From NCBI RefSeq assembly GCF_001152565.1, contig NZ_CQAZ01000004.1:62001-126000 (forward strand): DNA of 64,000 bases, in the 5' to 3' direction. Under the pieces are notes generated by a model. That model made no database searches. It was given only the letters and a program-made list of their open reading frames with translations, and was not told the origin of the DNA. Shown piece by piece: positions 34,606 through 46,438 of the stretch (positions within the stretch are counted from its first letter, which is position 1; each line of letters starts with the position of its first letter). The stretch is from Yersinia pekkanenii. GTDB taxonomy: Bacteria; Pseudomonadota; Gammaproteobacteria; Enterobacterales; Enterobacteriaceae. A program made the position numbers and the translations under genes.

Positions 34606-36519
34606 TTAGCCATTTTTCTGAGCTTCCAGCGCTTCCCAACGACTGAATGCCACGTCTAACGCCTGTTCGGCATCGGCTAATGCTTTCAAGACCTGTTGTG
34701 TCTCTTCATGCGGACGGGAGAAGAAATCTGCATCACTGACCTGAGCCTGTAACCCACTGATTTCTTTTTCCAGTTTTTCTAGCTGTTGTGGTAACTGATC
34801 CAACTCACGTTGTAAGTTATAGCTTAGCTTGCCAGAGCGTTTAGGCGCGGGGGCATTGCTTTTTACTGGCGCGGCGGTTTTGCTTTCTTCAACTTTAGCG
34901 GCCACCTGACGAATAGGTTTTGCTTCGGCGCGCTGCTGGTGGGCATCATAATAGCCCCCCACAAAGCTGCTGATTTGACCATTACCTTCAAAGATCCAGC
35001 ATTCAGTCACCGAGTTATCAACGAATTGACGATCATGGCTTACCAGTAACACGGTGCCCTGATAGCTATCAACCATCTCTTCCAACAACTCCAGCGTTTC
35101 AACATCCAGATCGTTGGTCGGTTCATCGAGGATCAGTAAGTTACTTGGCTTCAGGAACAATTTAGCCAATAACAAACGGTTACGTTCACCACCAGATAAG
35201 GCTTTCACCGGTGTCATGGCCCATTTCGGGTGGAATAAGAAGTCTTGCAGATAGCCCAGTACATGGCGTGAACGGCCATTGACCATCACTTCCTGCTTAC
35301 CTTCCGCCAGGTTATCCATCACCGTGCGTTCTGGATCAAGCTCTGCACGATGCTGGTCAAAATAGGCGACTTCCAGCTTGGTGCCACAATGAACTTTGCC
35401 GCTGTCTGCATTAAGCTGACCGAGCATCAGTTTCAATAAAGTGGTCTTACCGCAACCGTTCGGGCCGACCAGCGCAATTTTGTCACCACGCTGTACCTGC
35501 ACCGTGAAATCTTTCACCAGCACTTTGCCATCAATCTGATAATTAACGTTTTCCAGATCAAAGACAATTTTGCCAGAACGCGCCGTCTCTTCCACTTGCA
35601 TCTTAGCCGTGCCCATCACTTCGCGGCGCTCTGAACGCTCCGTCCGCAGTGCTTTCAGGGCACGAACGCGGCCTTCATTACGGGTGCGTCGTGCTTTGAT
35701 GCCTTGACGTATCCACACTTCTTCTTGCGCCAGTTTGCGGTCAAATTCAGCGTTTTGCAGTTCTTCAACCCTCAGTGCTTCTTCTTTGCTGGCAAGATAC
35801 AATTCGTAGTTACCCGGCCATGACACCAATTTACCGCGATCAAGATCGACAATACGGGTCGCCATCGCACGAATAAAGGAACGGTCATGAGAGATAAACA
35901 CGATACTGCCCTGGAATTCTTTCAGGAAACCTTCCAGCCAGTTAATGGTTTCGATATCTAAATGGTTCGTCGGCTCATCCAGCAGTAGCACCTTGGGTGA
36001 ACTTACCAGAGCACGGCCTAATGCCGCTTTACGCAACCAGCCACCGGACAGCGAAGAGAGTTCTGCATCAGCAGATAAACCCAACTGAAGCAGTACTTCC
36101 TGAATGCGGCTGTCTAACTGCCACAATCCTTGATGATCCAGAATCTCCTGTAATGCCGACAGACGATTAAGGTTTTTCTCGCTTGGGTCTAACTCAACCA
36201 GATGCAAGGTCGCATGGTAGGCTTTCAGATGTTCGGCCTGTTCCTGCACCCCTTCCGCCACAAAATCAAACACAGTACCGGCCACATTGCGCGGTGGATC
36301 TTGTTGCAGACGCGCCACAATCAGATCCTGCTCATAAATGATGCGACCATCATCCAATACCACTTCTTTGCTCAGAATTTTCAGCAAGGTGGATTTACCC
36401 GCGCCATTGCGGCCCACCAGACAAACACGCTCGTTTGCCTCAATATGCAATTCAGTATTATCTAATAAAGGTGCATCGCTGAACGACAACCAGGCACCGG
36501 ACATGCTAATTAACGACAT
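34606..36519 (-). CDS. uup: ABC-F ATPase Uup
   Basis: A 637-residue soluble ABC-F protein with two ATPase domains. The first has GRNGAGKST, LSGGWLRKAALGRAL and VLLLDEPTNHLD; the second has GPNGCGKTT, LSGGERNRLLLAKLF and LLILDEPTNDLD. A C-terminal coiled coil binds branched DNA in E. coli Uup. Roles in ribosome assembly and in limiting transposon precise excision are reported. The ATG at 36519 (MSLISMSGAWLSFSDAPLL) follows GAGGAAAAG; the longer frame upstream overlaps rlmL and is not used. Confidence 0.96.
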   Translation of the reverse strand: MSLISMSGAWLSFSDAPLLDNTELHIEANERVCLVGRNGAGKSTLLKILSKEVVLDDGRIIYEQDLIVARLQQDPPRNVAGTVFDFVAEGVQEQAEHLKAYHATLHLVELDPSEKNLNRLSALQEILDHQGLWQLDSRIQEVLLQLGLSADAELSSLSGGWLRKAALGRALVSSPKVLLLDEPTNHLDIETINWLEGFLKEFQGSIVFISHDRSFIRAMATRIVDLDRGKLVSWPGNYELYLASKEEALRVEELQNAEFDRKLAQEEVWIRQGIKARRTRNEGRVRALKALRTERSERREVMGTAKMQVEETARSGKIVFDLENVNYQIDGKVLVKDFTVQVQRGDKIALVGPNGCGKTTLLKLMLGQLNADSGKVHCGTKLEVAYFDQHRAELDPERTVMDNLAEGKQEVMVNGRSRHVLGYLQDFLFHPKWAMTPVKALSGGERNRLLLAKLFLKPSNLLILDEPTNDLDVETLELLEEMVDSYQGTVLLVSHDRQFVDNSVTECWIFEGNGQISSFVGGYYDAHQQRAEAKPIRQVAAKVEESKTAAPVKSNAPAPKRSGKLSYNLQRELDQLPQQLEKLEKEISGLQAQVSDADFFSRPHEETQQVLKALADAEQALDVAFSRWEALEAQKNG

Positions 36520-36524
36520 AGTTT

Positions 36525-38645
36525 TTACTTTTCCTCGCGGCTGTGAGTAACCAGCCAACAGTTGTGGATCTGACGATTACGGGCAAAGTCTTCTGATTGC
36601 GTCTGTGCTGTTATCTCTTTCGCTTCCAGCCCTAACGCCTCTATCCCGGCCAAATCCATCTGGAAACCACGCTTATTGTTAGAGAACATGATTGTCCCCT
36701 TACGGCGCAGTAACCGTTTAAGTTCTTTCATCAGCACTAAATGATCGCGCTGAACATCAAAAGTCGTCTCCATACGCTTGGAGTTGGAGAACGTCGGTGG
36801 ATCAATAAAGATCACATCGAATTGCTCATCGGTGTTACTCAACCAGGAGAGGCAGTCGGCCTGAACCAAGCGATGCTGCTGGCCAGTTAAGCCATTGACC
36901 CGCAGGTTCTTCTCCGCCCACTCCAGATAAGTGCGCGACATATCGACGGTAGTGGTACTGCGCGCCCCCCCCAGCCCTGCATGGACACTGGCAGTACCGG
37001 TGTAAGCAAACAGGTTAAGAAAGTCTTTACCTTGGCTCATTTTACCCAGCATCTGGCGGGCAATCCGGTGGTCAAGGAACAGACCGGTATCGAGGTAATC
37101 GGTCAGGTTAACCCATAGCTTGGCGTTATATTCACTCACCAGCAAGAATTCACCTTTCTGCGCCAATTTCTCGTATTGGTTTTTACCTTTTTGCCGCTCA
37201 CGCGTTTTCAGCACCAATTGATTTGATGGCAGATCCAACACCGCAAGGGTGGCATTAATCACATCAAATAAACGCTGACGGGCCTTCTGTGCATCAATCG
37301 TTTTCGGTGGCGCATATTCCTGCACTACCACTTTGCTACCATAGCGATCGACTGCCACATTGTAATCCGGCAAATCGGCATCATACAGACGGTAGCATTC
37401 GATACCCTGCTGCTTAGCCCACTTATCCAGCTTTTTCACGTTTTTACGCAGGCGGTTGGCGTAGTCCTCTGCCACCTGGAAACCCGCAGCACCTTGCGGA
37501 TTTGCCGTCAATTGATAGTTTTTCTGTACACAATCCAACGGGCCATTTTTGGCTTTAAATTCGCGTTCTGCGCGTAATTGCAAGCAGCTCAGTAATTCCG
37601 GCGAGGCACTGAACAGTGACAAACGCCAGCCACCGAACGCTGCTTTCATAATACGGCCAAGCATATTGTGCAACGCAATCAATGCCGGTTCGCTTTCCAA
37701 CCGTTCACCGTAAGGCGGGTTACTGATAACAGTGCCCACCGGCCCTTCCGGCAATGGATTCACCAACTTGCTGACATCGTTGGCATTAAAGGTAATCAGC
37801 TCTAATACCCCGGCACGACGGGCGTTAGCCCGCGCCATTTCAATCACCCGACGATCAATATCTGAACCAAAGAAACGGGACGACGTTTCCTGCAAACCCG
37901 CACGGGCGCGAACCTGCGCTTCAGTGGTCAATTCATGCCAAAGCTCTTGGTTGAAAGCACTCCATCCGGTAAAGCCCCAATGTGAACGATGCAGGCCCGG
38001 CGCACGATCAGAGGCCATCATGGCGGCTTCAATCAGTAACGTGCCAGAACCGCACATTGGATCGACCATCGGCGTGCCAGGCTGCCAGCCAGAACGCTGG
38101 ATAATCGCCGCTGCCAGGTTTTCTTTCAACGGTGCCTGACCCGTTAGATCACGATAACCACGCTGATGCAGACCTTCACCACTAAGATCAAGCGCCACAC
38201 TGGCCATATCCCGTTGCAGGAAAACATTCACCCGGATATCCGGTTGCTGCTTGGCAACCGTCGGGCGCTGATCTAACTTGCGGGTAAAGCTATCCACAAT
38301 GGCATCTTTTACTTTCAACGCGCCGTACTGACTGTTGCGGATCTCGTCATTCACGCCGCTAAAATGTACGGCAAAGGTTTTATCCACACCAAAAATTGAC
38401 GGCCAGTCGATCGCCTGCACCCCAAGGTACAAGTCTAAGTCACTGTAAACTTTAAATTCGTTAAGCGGTAACAAAATGCGCGAAGCCAATCGGCTCCACA
38501 GCAAGCTTTGGTACATGAGTCGATCGTCGCCCTGAAAATGTACCCCACCCTGTACTATTTTACAGTCGTGAGCGCCCAACGCTTCGAGTTCGCTTTTTAA
38601 CAGTTCTTCCAGTCCACGCGCCGTGCTGGCAAACAGAGAGTTCAT
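36525..38645 (-). CDS. rlmL: 23S rRNA G2445/G2069 methyltransferase RlmKL
   Basis: A 706-residue fusion. A THUMP domain (about residues 45-155) and the RlmL methyltransferase domain come first ([29 protein letters not shown]). The RlmK half follows ([35 protein letters not shown]). The two domains make m2G2445 and m7G2069 in 23S rRNA. uup begins five bases after its stop, so the two are co-transcribed. Confidence 0.97.
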   Translation of the reverse strand: MNSLFASTARGLEELLKSELEALGAHDCKIVQGGVHFQGDDRLMYQSLLWSRLASRILLPLNEFKVYSDLDLYLGVQAIDWPSIFGVDKTFAVHFSGVNDEIRNSQYGALKVKDAIVDSFTRKLDQRPTVAKQQPDIRVNVFLQRDMASVALDLSGEGLHQRGYRDLTGQAPLKENLAAAIIQRSGWQPGTPMVDPMCGSGTLLIEAAMMASDRAPGLHRSHWGFTGWSAFNQELWHELTTEAQVRARAGLQETSSRFFGSDIDRRVIEMARANARRAGVLELITFNANDVSKLVNPLPEGPVGTVISNPPYGERLESEPALIALHNMLGRIMKAAFGGWRLSLFSASPELLSCLQLRAEREFKAKNGPLDCVQKNYQLTANPQGAAGFQVAEDYANRLRKNVKKLDKWAKQQGIECYRLYDADLPDYNVAVDRYGSKVVVQEYAPPKTIDAQKARQRLFDVINATLAVLDLPSNQLVLKTRERQKGKNQYEKLAQKGEFLLVSEYNAKLWVNLTDYLDTGLFLDHRIARQMLGKMSQGKDFLNLFAYTGTASVHAGLGGARSTTTVDMSRTYLEWAEKNLRVNGLTGQQHRLVQADCLSWLSNTDEQFDVIFIDPPTFSNSKRMETTFDVQRDHLVLMKELKRLLRRKGTIMFSNNKRGFQMDLAGIEALGLEAKEITAQTQSEDFARNRQIHNCWLVTHSREEK

Positions 38646-38744
38646 ATCGCACTATCACCAAAAAGAAAATTGTTGCGCATTATAGCTAATCCCAGCAGCT
38701 TGTCATAAAGTTGCTCCTTCTTATTTAATACTCGCACGGAGGCA

Positions 38745-39857
38745 ATGGTGATTACCCTCTCCCGACTCTACGTTCATCCAGTCAAATCCATGCGCGGTTT
38801 GCAGCTTTCGCATGCCCAAGTCAGCAACAGCGGTCTGGCGTTTGACCGTGTATTTATGATTACCGAACCGGATGGTACTTTCATTACTGCGCGTCAGTAT
38901 CCGAAGATGGTGATGTTTACCCCCGCCTTAATGCCAGACGGTCTATATCTCACTGCCCCCGATGGCGAGAGTGCCAGTATCCGCTGTAATGATTTTTTAG
39001 CCAATGCAGAACCGACCGAAGTTTGGGGAAACCATTTTACTGCGTTAATTGCCCCATCAGCTATCAACAACTGGCTCAGTGGCTATTTTCAACGCGAAGT
39101 GCAATTACGCTGGCTTGGCACTGAATTAACCCGTCGGGTAAAACCGATACCAGAAATCCCGCTTTCCTTTGCTGATGGTTTTCCTTACCTGCTGATCAAC
39201 GAAGCCTCGTTTAAAGCATTACAGCAACGTTGTCCTGGCAGCATTAAGCTGGAGCAATTTCGACCCAATTTAGTGGTCACCGGTGCCAGTGCATTTGCCG
39301 AAGACAGTTGGCAAGTTATTCGTGTCGGCGATATTACCTTTGATTTAGTTAAGCCATGCAGCCGCTGTGTGTTAACCACAGTCAGTGTGGAGCGTGGGCG
39401 GAAACACCCAACCGGCGAGCCATTAAGAACACTACAGACATTCCGAACTGCGGAGAATGGTAATATTGATTTTGGCCAGAATATGGTGGCCAGAAACAGC
39501 GGTATTATTCGGGTCGGTGATGACGTAGAAATTCTGTCAACCAAACCTCCACGACCTTATCGTGCAGGAGCAGTAGTTGAAAGCCTTGCTACGCCGCTGG
39601 ATCAATCCAAAGCAGTAACCATTGAATATAACGGCATTCGCTTTAACGGCAATAATCAACAGGTATTGTTGGAGCAATTGGAACAGCAGAATATTCGTAT
39701 CCCATATTCATGCCGTGCCGGAATATGTGGGAGTTGCAGAATTACGTTACTTAATGGTGATGTGGCACCATTAAAACAAAGTGCTGTTGGCAATGACGGA
39801 ACAATTCTTTGTTGCAGTTGCATTCCCAAAGGGAATATTACCCTCAGCGGTAAATAA
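38745..39857 (+). CDS. ycbX: YcbX, MOSC and 2Fe-2S protein
   Basis: A 370-residue protein with an N-terminal MOSC beta-barrel, a MOSC core (residues about 120-265, with [12 protein letters not shown] holding the molybdenum-ligand-type Cys) and a C-terminal plant-type 2Fe-2S ferredoxin domain with CRAGICGSC and CCSC cluster ligands. E. coli YcbX detoxifies N-hydroxylated bases using molybdenum cofactor, with electrons from CysJ. It is divergent from rlmL and has GGAGG before the ATG. Confidence 0.96.
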   Translation: MVITLSRLYVHPVKSMRGLQLSHAQVSNSGLAFDRVFMITEPDGTFITARQYPKMVMFTPALMPDGLYLTAPDGESASIRCNDFLANAEPTEVWGNHFTALIAPSAINNWLSGYFQREVQLRWLGTELTRRVKPIPEIPLSFADGFPYLLINEASFKALQQRCPGSIKLEQFRPNLVVTGASAFAEDSWQVIRVGDITFDLVKPCSRCVLTTVSVERGRKHPTGEPLRTLQTFRTAENGNIDFGQNMVARNSGIIRVGDDVEILSTKPPRPYRAGAVVESLATPLDQSKAVTIEYNGIRFNGNNQQVLLEQLEQQNIRIPYSCRAGICGSCRITLLNGDVAPLKQSAVGNDGTILCCSCIPKGNITLSGK

Positions 39858-39910
39858 GATAATCCCGATGAGCGCAACTAACAACCCTACGGCGTCAAGT
39901 ACGAAGAGTA

Positions 39911-40462
39911 TTATACCGCTCTGTCGAAAGCCGGAGCAGTGTAAATCTCTTCGATGACCAGTGGCAACAAACGGTCATTCATTATCTTAATTGCATCACC
40001 TAATACCATCTGCCGCCCGGCTAATACGACTTGTGATTGTGCTAATAAACACAAACTCGCGGAGTCACCTGACTCAACGACTAACAAGCGCATATCTTCA
40101 CCACTATCCAATACTTTCACTAATGCCAGTTCACCATTTTGTGGTGTAAGCGTTTTAGGTTGTTGTGCAAAATACCAGCTCTTGGGCATTAATGGTTTTA
40201 AGAAACGAAATGCAATCAGAGCATTTAACACTAATTCTGAACGCTGTTCATGGCTCAGTTTAATTTGGCGGCATTGGTCTTCAAATTCAAAATAAAGCGC
40301 CGCATCGTCAACACAAAAAGCAGATTCATCGAAAGCGTCTGGGGTCAGCATTTTAGACGGGAAACGCGAGCGAAATATCATACCATTAGCTAAATCCAAC
40401 ATGAGTCGATCGTGTTCGGTATCAAAATACCAACGCCATTTATCATCTGGTTTAATCCGCAT
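39911..40462 (-). CDS. zapC: Cell division protein ZapC
   Basis: A 183-residue protein matching E. coli ZapC (YcbW), which bundles FtsZ filaments and stabilises the Z ring. It begins [20 protein letters not shown] and has no transmembrane segment. It lies on the minus strand downstream of pyrD. Sequence motifs beyond family likeness are few. Confidence 0.94.
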   Translation of the reverse strand: MRIKPDDKWRWYFDTEHDRLMLDLANGMIFRSRFPSKMLTPDAFDESAFCVDDAALYFEFEDQCRQIKLSHEQRSELVLNALIAFRFLKPLMPKSWYFAQQPKTLTPQNGELALVKVLDSGEDMRLLVVESGDSASLCLLAQSQVVLAGRQMVLGDAIKIMNDRLLPLVIEEIYTAPAFDRAV

Positions 40463-40626
40463 ATTTTTCTTCCCGCCATAATGCCAACATCATTGACTGA
40501 GTTTCTGACCCATCAAGTGGGACTAATTTCATATAAGGCTTTCGCTGTATATTTAATCTACCGAAGTAAAATATAGACGAGCCGGAGGAAGAAATAAACC
40601 CCCCGGCCAGTAATGATGGTAAATAA

Positions 40627-41637
40627 TTAGATATGAGTGACGATATTTTTAATCAAACCTGGCCCACGGAAAATAAATCCAGAATAAATTTGAATCAATG
40701 AAGCACCGGCAGCCATTTTTTCTCGAGCGGCAGTTACAGAATCAATTCCACCCACACCGATAATGGGCAGACGCCCTTGTAGTTCTTGCGATAAGCGACG
40801 AATCACCTCAGTGCTACGTAATTGTAATGGTCTACCACTTAAACCACCGGCTTGCTCGCAATAATTTAATCCCTGAATTAGAGAACGGTCTAAAGTTGTA
40901 TTAGTGGCAATAACACCATCTATATTATGACGAACTAAACTGTCGGCTATTTGGATCAATTCTTCTTCGGTAAGATCCGGCGCGATCTTTACCGCCACTG
41001 GAACATACTTATGATGCCGCTGATGTAATTCAGTTTGTTTGTTTTTAATTGCCGCTAATAAATCATCCAATGCATCACCATACTGTAGGGATCGTAATCC
41101 CGGAGTATTGGGTGAAGAGATATTAATCGCAATATATCCAGCATAAGGATAAATTTTATCCATACAAATCAGGTAATCGTCTTTACCTTGCTCTACCGGC
41201 GTATCTTTATTCTTGCCAATATTAATACCTAAAATACCGCCGAAATGTGATTTTTTGACATTCTCAATTAAGTTATCAACCCCGTGATTATTAAATCCCA
41301 TACGGTTGATCAAACCTTCGGCTTCAACGATCCTGAACAACCTTGGCTTATCGTTACCTGACTGTGGCCGTGGCGTCACAGTCCCGACTTCGATAAAACC
41401 AAACCCCATTGCCCCTAGAGCGTCAATACACTCGCCGTCTTTATCCAATCCCGCGGCCAAACCTAACGGATTTTTAAATGACAGGCCCATGCAGCTCACC
41501 GGCTTAGTTGGCACCGACTGGCGAACGAAAAACTCGAGCGGTGTGCCGGTAACACGTTTTAACTGGCGAAAAGTGAATTCATGGGCACGTTCCGGATCAA
41601 GCTGAAATAGTGCTTTTTTGACGAGTGGATAGTACAT
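40627..41637 (-). CDS. pyrD: Dihydroorotate dehydrogenase (quinone)
   Basis: A 336-residue class 2 enzyme, the E. coli length. It oxidises dihydroorotate to orotate with FMN and passes electrons to quinone at the inner membrane. The N-terminal helices ([20 protein letters not shown]) form the membrane-contact region. [29 protein letters not shown] (with catalytic Ser) and [20 protein letters not shown] bind FMN and substrate. A pepN terminator separates it from pepN. Confidence 0.97.
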   Translation of the reverse strand: MYYPLVKKALFQLDPERAHEFTFRQLKRVTGTPLEFFVRQSVPTKPVSCMGLSFKNPLGLAAGLDKDGECIDALGAMGFGFIEVGTVTPRPQSGNDKPRLFRIVEAEGLINRMGFNNHGVDNLIENVKKSHFGGILGINIGKNKDTPVEQGKDDYLICMDKIYPYAGYIAINISSPNTPGLRSLQYGDALDDLLAAIKNKQTELHQRHHKYVPVAVKIAPDLTEEELIQIADSLVRHNIDGVIATNTTLDRSLIQGLNYCEQAGGLSGRPLQLRSTEVIRRLSQELQGRLPIIGVGGIDSVTAAREKMAAGASLIQIYSGFIFRGPGLIKNIVTHI

Positions 41638-41788
41638 GTAATCTCCTGACCGGCTTTCAACCTATGGATAGACGCGGGAATGGTAAATTCATCTATCAGG
41701 AAAGTAAACGATTGCTAAGTAAAGAATATCTGACTTAACTATATTGATAACAGAGTGTTAACAATCTATAGGCAAGAATAAATGGACG

Positions 41789-41817
41789 TAAAAAGCGGAG
41801 AGCATAACTGCCCTCCG
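41789..41817 (-). terminator. Intrinsic terminator of pepN
   Basis: On the minus strand CGGAGGGCA-GTTA-TGCTCTCCG, a 9-bp stem with one G-U pair, is followed by CTTTTTAC. Confidence 0.8.
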
Positions 41818-41865
41818 TAATATGAAGATAAGGCTAGTAGGCGGTATTATTGATTGATTCAATCA

Positions 41866-44481
41866 TTATACAGCCAATGCCTTGCTTATCTTCTCGTACA
41901 AATCACCGGATAAGTTATCCAGTGTTTTCAATTGCTCCAATGCCTGACGCATCAAAGCCTGACGCCCGACATCGTAACGCTTCAGTCTAATCAACGGTTC
42001 GATCAACCGCGCAGCCACTTGTGGGTTACGGTTATTCAAATCACTGAGAATTTCCACCAGGAATTGATAACCGCTACCATCACTGGCATGGAATGCGGCC
42101 GGATTACCGGAAGCAAAACTACCGATCAATGAGCGGGTCCGATTTGGATTGCTCAAGCTAAATGCCGGATGCTTAAGCAAAGCGCGCACTTGAGTCAGGA
42201 CATCAGCCGCCGGACTGGTTGCTTGCAGAGCGAACCATTTATCCATAACCAAACCATCATGGTTCCAGCGCACATCAAAGGCAGCCAATAACTCATCGCG
42301 ACAAGGCAACTGCGCGGCAACGGCCGCTGCCAATGCCGCCAGTGAATCCGTCATATTATCTGCCTGATGGTATTGTGAAGAGACCAGCTTGTTAGCAAAC
42401 TCTTCATCCGCAAAGGCCAAATAATGCAGGCAAATATTGCGTAATGCCCGCTTAGCAATATCACCATGTTCAATACGATAAACTGGGGTTATATTCGCCA
42501 CGTATACGGCCAACAGCTCATCAGCTAATGCCAGCGCCAGACAACGTGTAATGGCGTCATGCACCGCACTGATGGCCTGCGGATCAATTGAGGTAAATAG
42601 CTCCGCCATTTCATTTTCTGACGGCAATGTCAGAATCTGTGCTGCCAGTGCAGGATCAAGGTTTTCATCAAGCAATATTGCGCGGAAAGCATCTGCCACG
42701 TGATTTGGTAAACTCAACGGCTGTTTCTGCTGGTACCTGGCAACATTAAGCTTGATATAGGTTGCCAGTAAACTTTGCGCTGCATCCCAACGGGAGAATT
42801 CATTGCGCGCATGCTGCATCAAGAAGGTAACTTGCTGATCACTGTAAGTATAATCCAGTTTTACCGGTGCGGAGAATTCACGCAGTAGCGATGGGATCGG
42901 GGTATGTTCGACGTTATCAAAGGTAAAGGTCTGCTCAGACTCCGTCACATTCAAGACATGATGAACCGGTAAACCCTTTTTCTGTAGCGCGATCACATTG
43001 CCTTTACTGTCATATAACTCAATATCCAATGGAATATGCAATGGCAGTTTTTCAGGCTGGTCTGCGGTGGGTAAGGTTTTCTGGCTAACGTGTAGATGAT
43101 ATAGCTGCTTTTCAGCATCATAATCATCACGCACTGTCAGTATTGGGGTGCCAGATTGGCTATACCAACGACGGAATAAGGATAAATCAACATTAGATGC
43201 ATCTTCCATTGCCTGCACGAAATCATCACAGGTTGCTGCACTGCCATCATGGCGCTCAAAATAGAGCTGCATACCTGCCTGGAATTGCGATTCACCCAGC
43301 AGCGTGTGCATCATACGGATAACTTCTGCACCTTTCTCATACACCGTAAGGGTATAGAAGTTGTTCATCTCGATGACTTTATCCGGACGAATGGCATGGG
43401 CCATCGGACTGGCATCTTCCGCAAACTGTGCGGCACGCATTACGCGCACGTTTTCAATGCGACTCACCGAACGTGAACCTAAATCAGAACTGAACTCTTG
43501 ATCCCGGAATACCGTCAACCCTTCTTTCAAGCTGAGCTGGAACCAATCACGGCAAGTCACTCGGTTACCGGTCCAGTTATGGAAATACTCATGTCCAATA
43601 ACTGCTTCAATATTCAGATAATCTTTATCTGTCGCCGTCTCAGCTTTAGCCAGAACATATTTTGAGTTAAATACATTCAAGCCTTTATTTTCCATGGCTC
43701 CCATATTGAAGAAATCAACCGCAACAATCATATAAATATCGAGGTCATACTCCAGACCAAAACGGGTTTCGTCCCATTTCATGGAGTTTTTCAGAGAAGT
43801 CATTGCCCAGTCAGCACGATCTAAATTACCCCGGTCAACAAAAAGCTCCAGCGCCACTTCGCGGCCGGAACGGGTAATGAATTTATCGCGTAGTACATCA
43901 AAATCACCGGCAACCAGTGCAAACAGATAACAAGGTTTCGGGAATGGGTCTTGCCATTTTACCCAATGACGGCCATCTTCCAGAGAGCCTTGCCCCACAG
44001 GGTTACCGTTGGAAAGCAAATATGGATAAAGCGATTTATCGGCAACGATGCGAGTAGTGAAACGGGCAAGAACATCAGGACGATCTAAATAATAGGTAAT
44101 ATGGCGGAAACCTTCAGCTTCACACTGCGTACACAACGCGTTACCGGAAAGATACAACCCCTCAAGCGCGCTATTGGTTGCAGGGTGAATATCATTGACG
44201 ACTGTCAGGGTGAAATGCGCCGGTAATTGCTCAATTATCAGCGCGTTATCTTGTAGACGATAATGAGGCCATGCTTGCCCATCTACGCTGATACTGATTA
44301 GCGTCAGATCTTCACCATTAAGAACCAGTGGCGTTACTTCTGTTACCTGGCGTTTGACCTTACTCACCGCCGTTACCGTCGTTTTTTGCGCATCCAGTAC
44401 GAAGTCCAGATCGATATCGGTGATAGTGTAATCCGGCGATTGGTAATCGTGACGGTATTTAACTTGCGGCTGTTGTGTCAT
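41866..44481 (-). CDS. pepN: Aminopeptidase N
   Basis: An 871-residue M1 metallopeptidase, one residue longer than E. coli PepN. The exopeptidase motif is GAMENKGLNVF, and the zinc site is VIGHEYFHNWTGN with a downstream LKEGLTVFRDQEF (the third ligand Glu), near residues 265-325. It removes N-terminal residues in peptide turnover and is cytoplasmic. Its start lies 468 bases from divergent pncB. Confidence 0.97.
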   Translation of the reverse strand: MTQQPQVKYRHDYQSPDYTITDIDLDFVLDAQKTTVTAVSKVKRQVTEVTPLVLNGEDLTLISISVDGQAWPHYRLQDNALIIEQLPAHFTLTVVNDIHPATNSALEGLYLSGNALCTQCEAEGFRHITYYLDRPDVLARFTTRIVADKSLYPYLLSNGNPVGQGSLEDGRHWVKWQDPFPKPCYLFALVAGDFDVLRDKFITRSGREVALELFVDRGNLDRADWAMTSLKNSMKWDETRFGLEYDLDIYMIVAVDFFNMGAMENKGLNVFNSKYVLAKAETATDKDYLNIEAVIGHEYFHNWTGNRVTCRDWFQLSLKEGLTVFRDQEFSSDLGSRSVSRIENVRVMRAAQFAEDASPMAHAIRPDKVIEMNNFYTLTVYEKGAEVIRMMHTLLGESQFQAGMQLYFERHDGSAATCDDFVQAMEDASNVDLSLFRRWYSQSGTPILTVRDDYDAEKQLYHLHVSQKTLPTADQPEKLPLHIPLDIELYDSKGNVIALQKKGLPVHHVLNVTESEQTFTFDNVEHTPIPSLLREFSAPVKLDYTYSDQQVTFLMQHARNEFSRWDAAQSLLATYIKLNVARYQQKQPLSLPNHVADAFRAILLDENLDPALAAQILTLPSENEMAELFTSIDPQAISAVHDAITRCLALALADELLAVYVANITPVYRIEHGDIAKRALRNICLHYLAFADEEFANKLVSSQYHQADNMTDSLAALAAAVAAQLPCRDELLAAFDVRWNHDGLVMDKWFALQATSPAADVLTQVRALLKHPAFSLSNPNRTRSLIGSFASGNPAAFHASDGSGYQFLVEILSDLNNRNPQVAARLIEPLIRLKRYDVGRQALMRQALEQLKTLDNLSGDLYEKISKALAV

Positions 44482-44949
44482 AGAAACCCTTTTGACGTCA
44501 TCAGTGAATATAGTTATCAGATCTGTATTAATCGTCGTTGAGGGCCAGTATCACGGCGACCAGAATATGACTACCAGCCAGTGAGCCTCAGACTTAGATA
44601 GGTTTTCAATGTATCACAATTGTAAAAAAAACCTAGATGAGAGCCGGTGCTTCTACGGTAAATACGCATTGAATGTGCTTTTTTCGAGCCGTCTCGCAAC
44701 GCCATTGTCTTATTGCATTTTTTATATAATTCCCTCCTATTATCTAGATAGCTAAAAACTGACCTTAATTGGATTGATCGTTTAACAAAATACCGTTTTC
44801 ACCGCTAATGGCACGTTTAATCCTAGACCTCTGATTAGAATTTATGGTGTGATGAAGCTTCAATAACAAGATAATACCGGTATACTCCTGCAACTTTATA
44901 GACTATGCCGACTGCGGAAAATGCGCCTACAAGGATGCTGTATAACGCC
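44482..44949. other. Divergent pepN/pncB intergenic region
   Basis: A 468-base gap with no supportable gene. TATAAT at 44725-44730 and TATACT at 44881-44886 (with TTCAAT 16 bases before it) are candidate -10 elements. ATACCGGTAT just before the second is a 10-base palindrome. I saw no clear NadR box. Confidence 0.5.
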
Positions 44950-46155
44950 ATGACCCAAGACGCCTCACCGATTTTGACTTCATTGCTTGATACAGATGCT
45001 TACAAGCTTCATATGCAACAAGCCGTGTTCCATCGTTATCGCAATATTACCGTAGCCGCTGAATTCCGCTGCCGCGGCGATGAACTGTTGGGCAAATATG
45101 CCGACGAAATTCGCCACCAGATAACGCTGATGAGCCAATTAGCATTGACTCATGATGAGTTTCTGTACCTCTCAGACTTACCTTTCTTCCAGAGTGACTA
45201 TCTCAATTGGCTACGGGAGTTTCGCTTTAATCCTGAGCAGGTCACCGTATCGGCGAGTGGCGGTAAATTAGATATTCGTATTACCGGTTTATGGTGCGAA
45301 ACGATTTTATGGGAGGTACCGCTGCTGGCGGTTATCAGTGAAATTGTCCACCGTCACCGTTCTATTAATGTCACGACAGCTCAGGCCATCAAACAACTGC
45401 GCAGCAAACTTCAACAATTTAAAACACTCAGTGCTGATGTTGATATTAGTCACTTTAAATTAATGGACTTTGGTAGCCGTCGCCGTTTCTCACGCAATAT
45501 ACAGCATGCCATTGTCAGCAGCTTAAAAGACCAGTTCCCCTACCTTGTCGGTACCAGTAACTATGATTTGGCACGCAAGCTGTCATTAGCGCCAGTCGGT
45601 ACTCAGGCCCATGAATGGTTCCAGGCTCACCAGCAGATAAGCCCGGTACTGGCCAACAGCCAACGGGTTGCACTACAAGTCTGGTTAGATGAGTATCCGC
45701 ACCAACTTGGGGTCGCCTTGACCGACTGTATTACCATGGATGCATTCTTGCGTGATTTTGATGAAAAATTCGCCGAACGCTATCAGGGGTTACGTCACGA
45801 CTCTGGTGACCCGTTCGAATGGGGTGAAAAAGCTATCGCCCATTATGAAAAACTGGGTATCGACCCTATCAGCAAAACATTGGTATTTTCAGATAACCTG
45901 GACTTGGAAAAAGCCTTGTCGCTATACCGTCATTTCTACCAACGGATTAAATTGGTGTTCGGTATTGGTACTCGCTTAACCTGCGATATTCCTGGGGTTA
46001 AGCCACTCAACATTGTGATTAAACTGGTTGAGTGCAACGATAAACCGGTCGCTAAGCTTTCCGATAGCCCTGGCAAAACTATTTGTCATGACCCGGCTTT
46101 TGTTGATGAGTTACGCGAAGCGTTTGCCCTGCCACTGGTAAAGAAAGCCAGCTAG
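44950..46155 (+). CDS. pncB: Nicotinate phosphoribosyltransferase
   Basis: A 401-residue enzyme of NAD salvage (nicotinate plus PRPP with ATP gives nicotinate mononucleotide). Conserved stretches include [28 protein letters not shown]-like [25 protein letters not shown], and [19 protein letters not shown] with the active-site His. The ATG at 44950 ([13 protein letters not shown]) matches the E. coli start; the frame runs 15 codons further up. AAGGATG lies 13 bases upstream, a rather wide spacing. Confidence 0.96.
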   Translation: MTQDASPILTSLLDTDAYKLHMQQAVFHRYRNITVAAEFRCRGDELLGKYADEIRHQITLMSQLALTHDEFLYLSDLPFFQSDYLNWLREFRFNPEQVTVSASGGKLDIRITGLWCETILWEVPLLAVISEIVHRHRSINVTTAQAIKQLRSKLQQFKTLSADVDISHFKLMDFGSRRRFSRNIQHAIVSSLKDQFPYLVGTSNYDLARKLSLAPVGTQAHEWFQAHQQISPVLANSQRVALQVWLDEYPHQLGVALTDCITMDAFLRDFDEKFAERYQGLRHDSGDPFEWGEKAIAHYEKLGIDPISKTLVFSDNLDLEKALSLYRHFYQRIKLVFGIGTRLTCDIPGVKPLNIVIKLVECNDKPVAKLSDSPGKTICHDPAFVDELREAFALPLVKKAS

Positions 46156-46438
46156 TTTGCAGCACCGGATTGCACCTTTGTCGATGAATAACTGGGTAGC
46201 TAATACTGCCCAGTACTCCATTTTAGTTGTACGTTTTACCCGCATACCCTTCCCCCAATTAAACTCAGCTCTGATTTGTGCCGCCTTTATTAAGGATAAT
46301 GATAGAAATGTTGATCGGATCCGGTGATTTCTACTTGTGTCCTGCACTGCCACAAGTAACATAGCGATATCCCCATTTCTTTGGGTTGTTAACTATTTCG
46401 ATATCAAAATTATCCAAAACTATTAAAGAGAGAAATCT

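Noticed and set aside
37732-38139. 135-codon plus-strand frame inside rlmL
   Set aside because: Antisense shadow of the THUMP/methyltransferase coding region.
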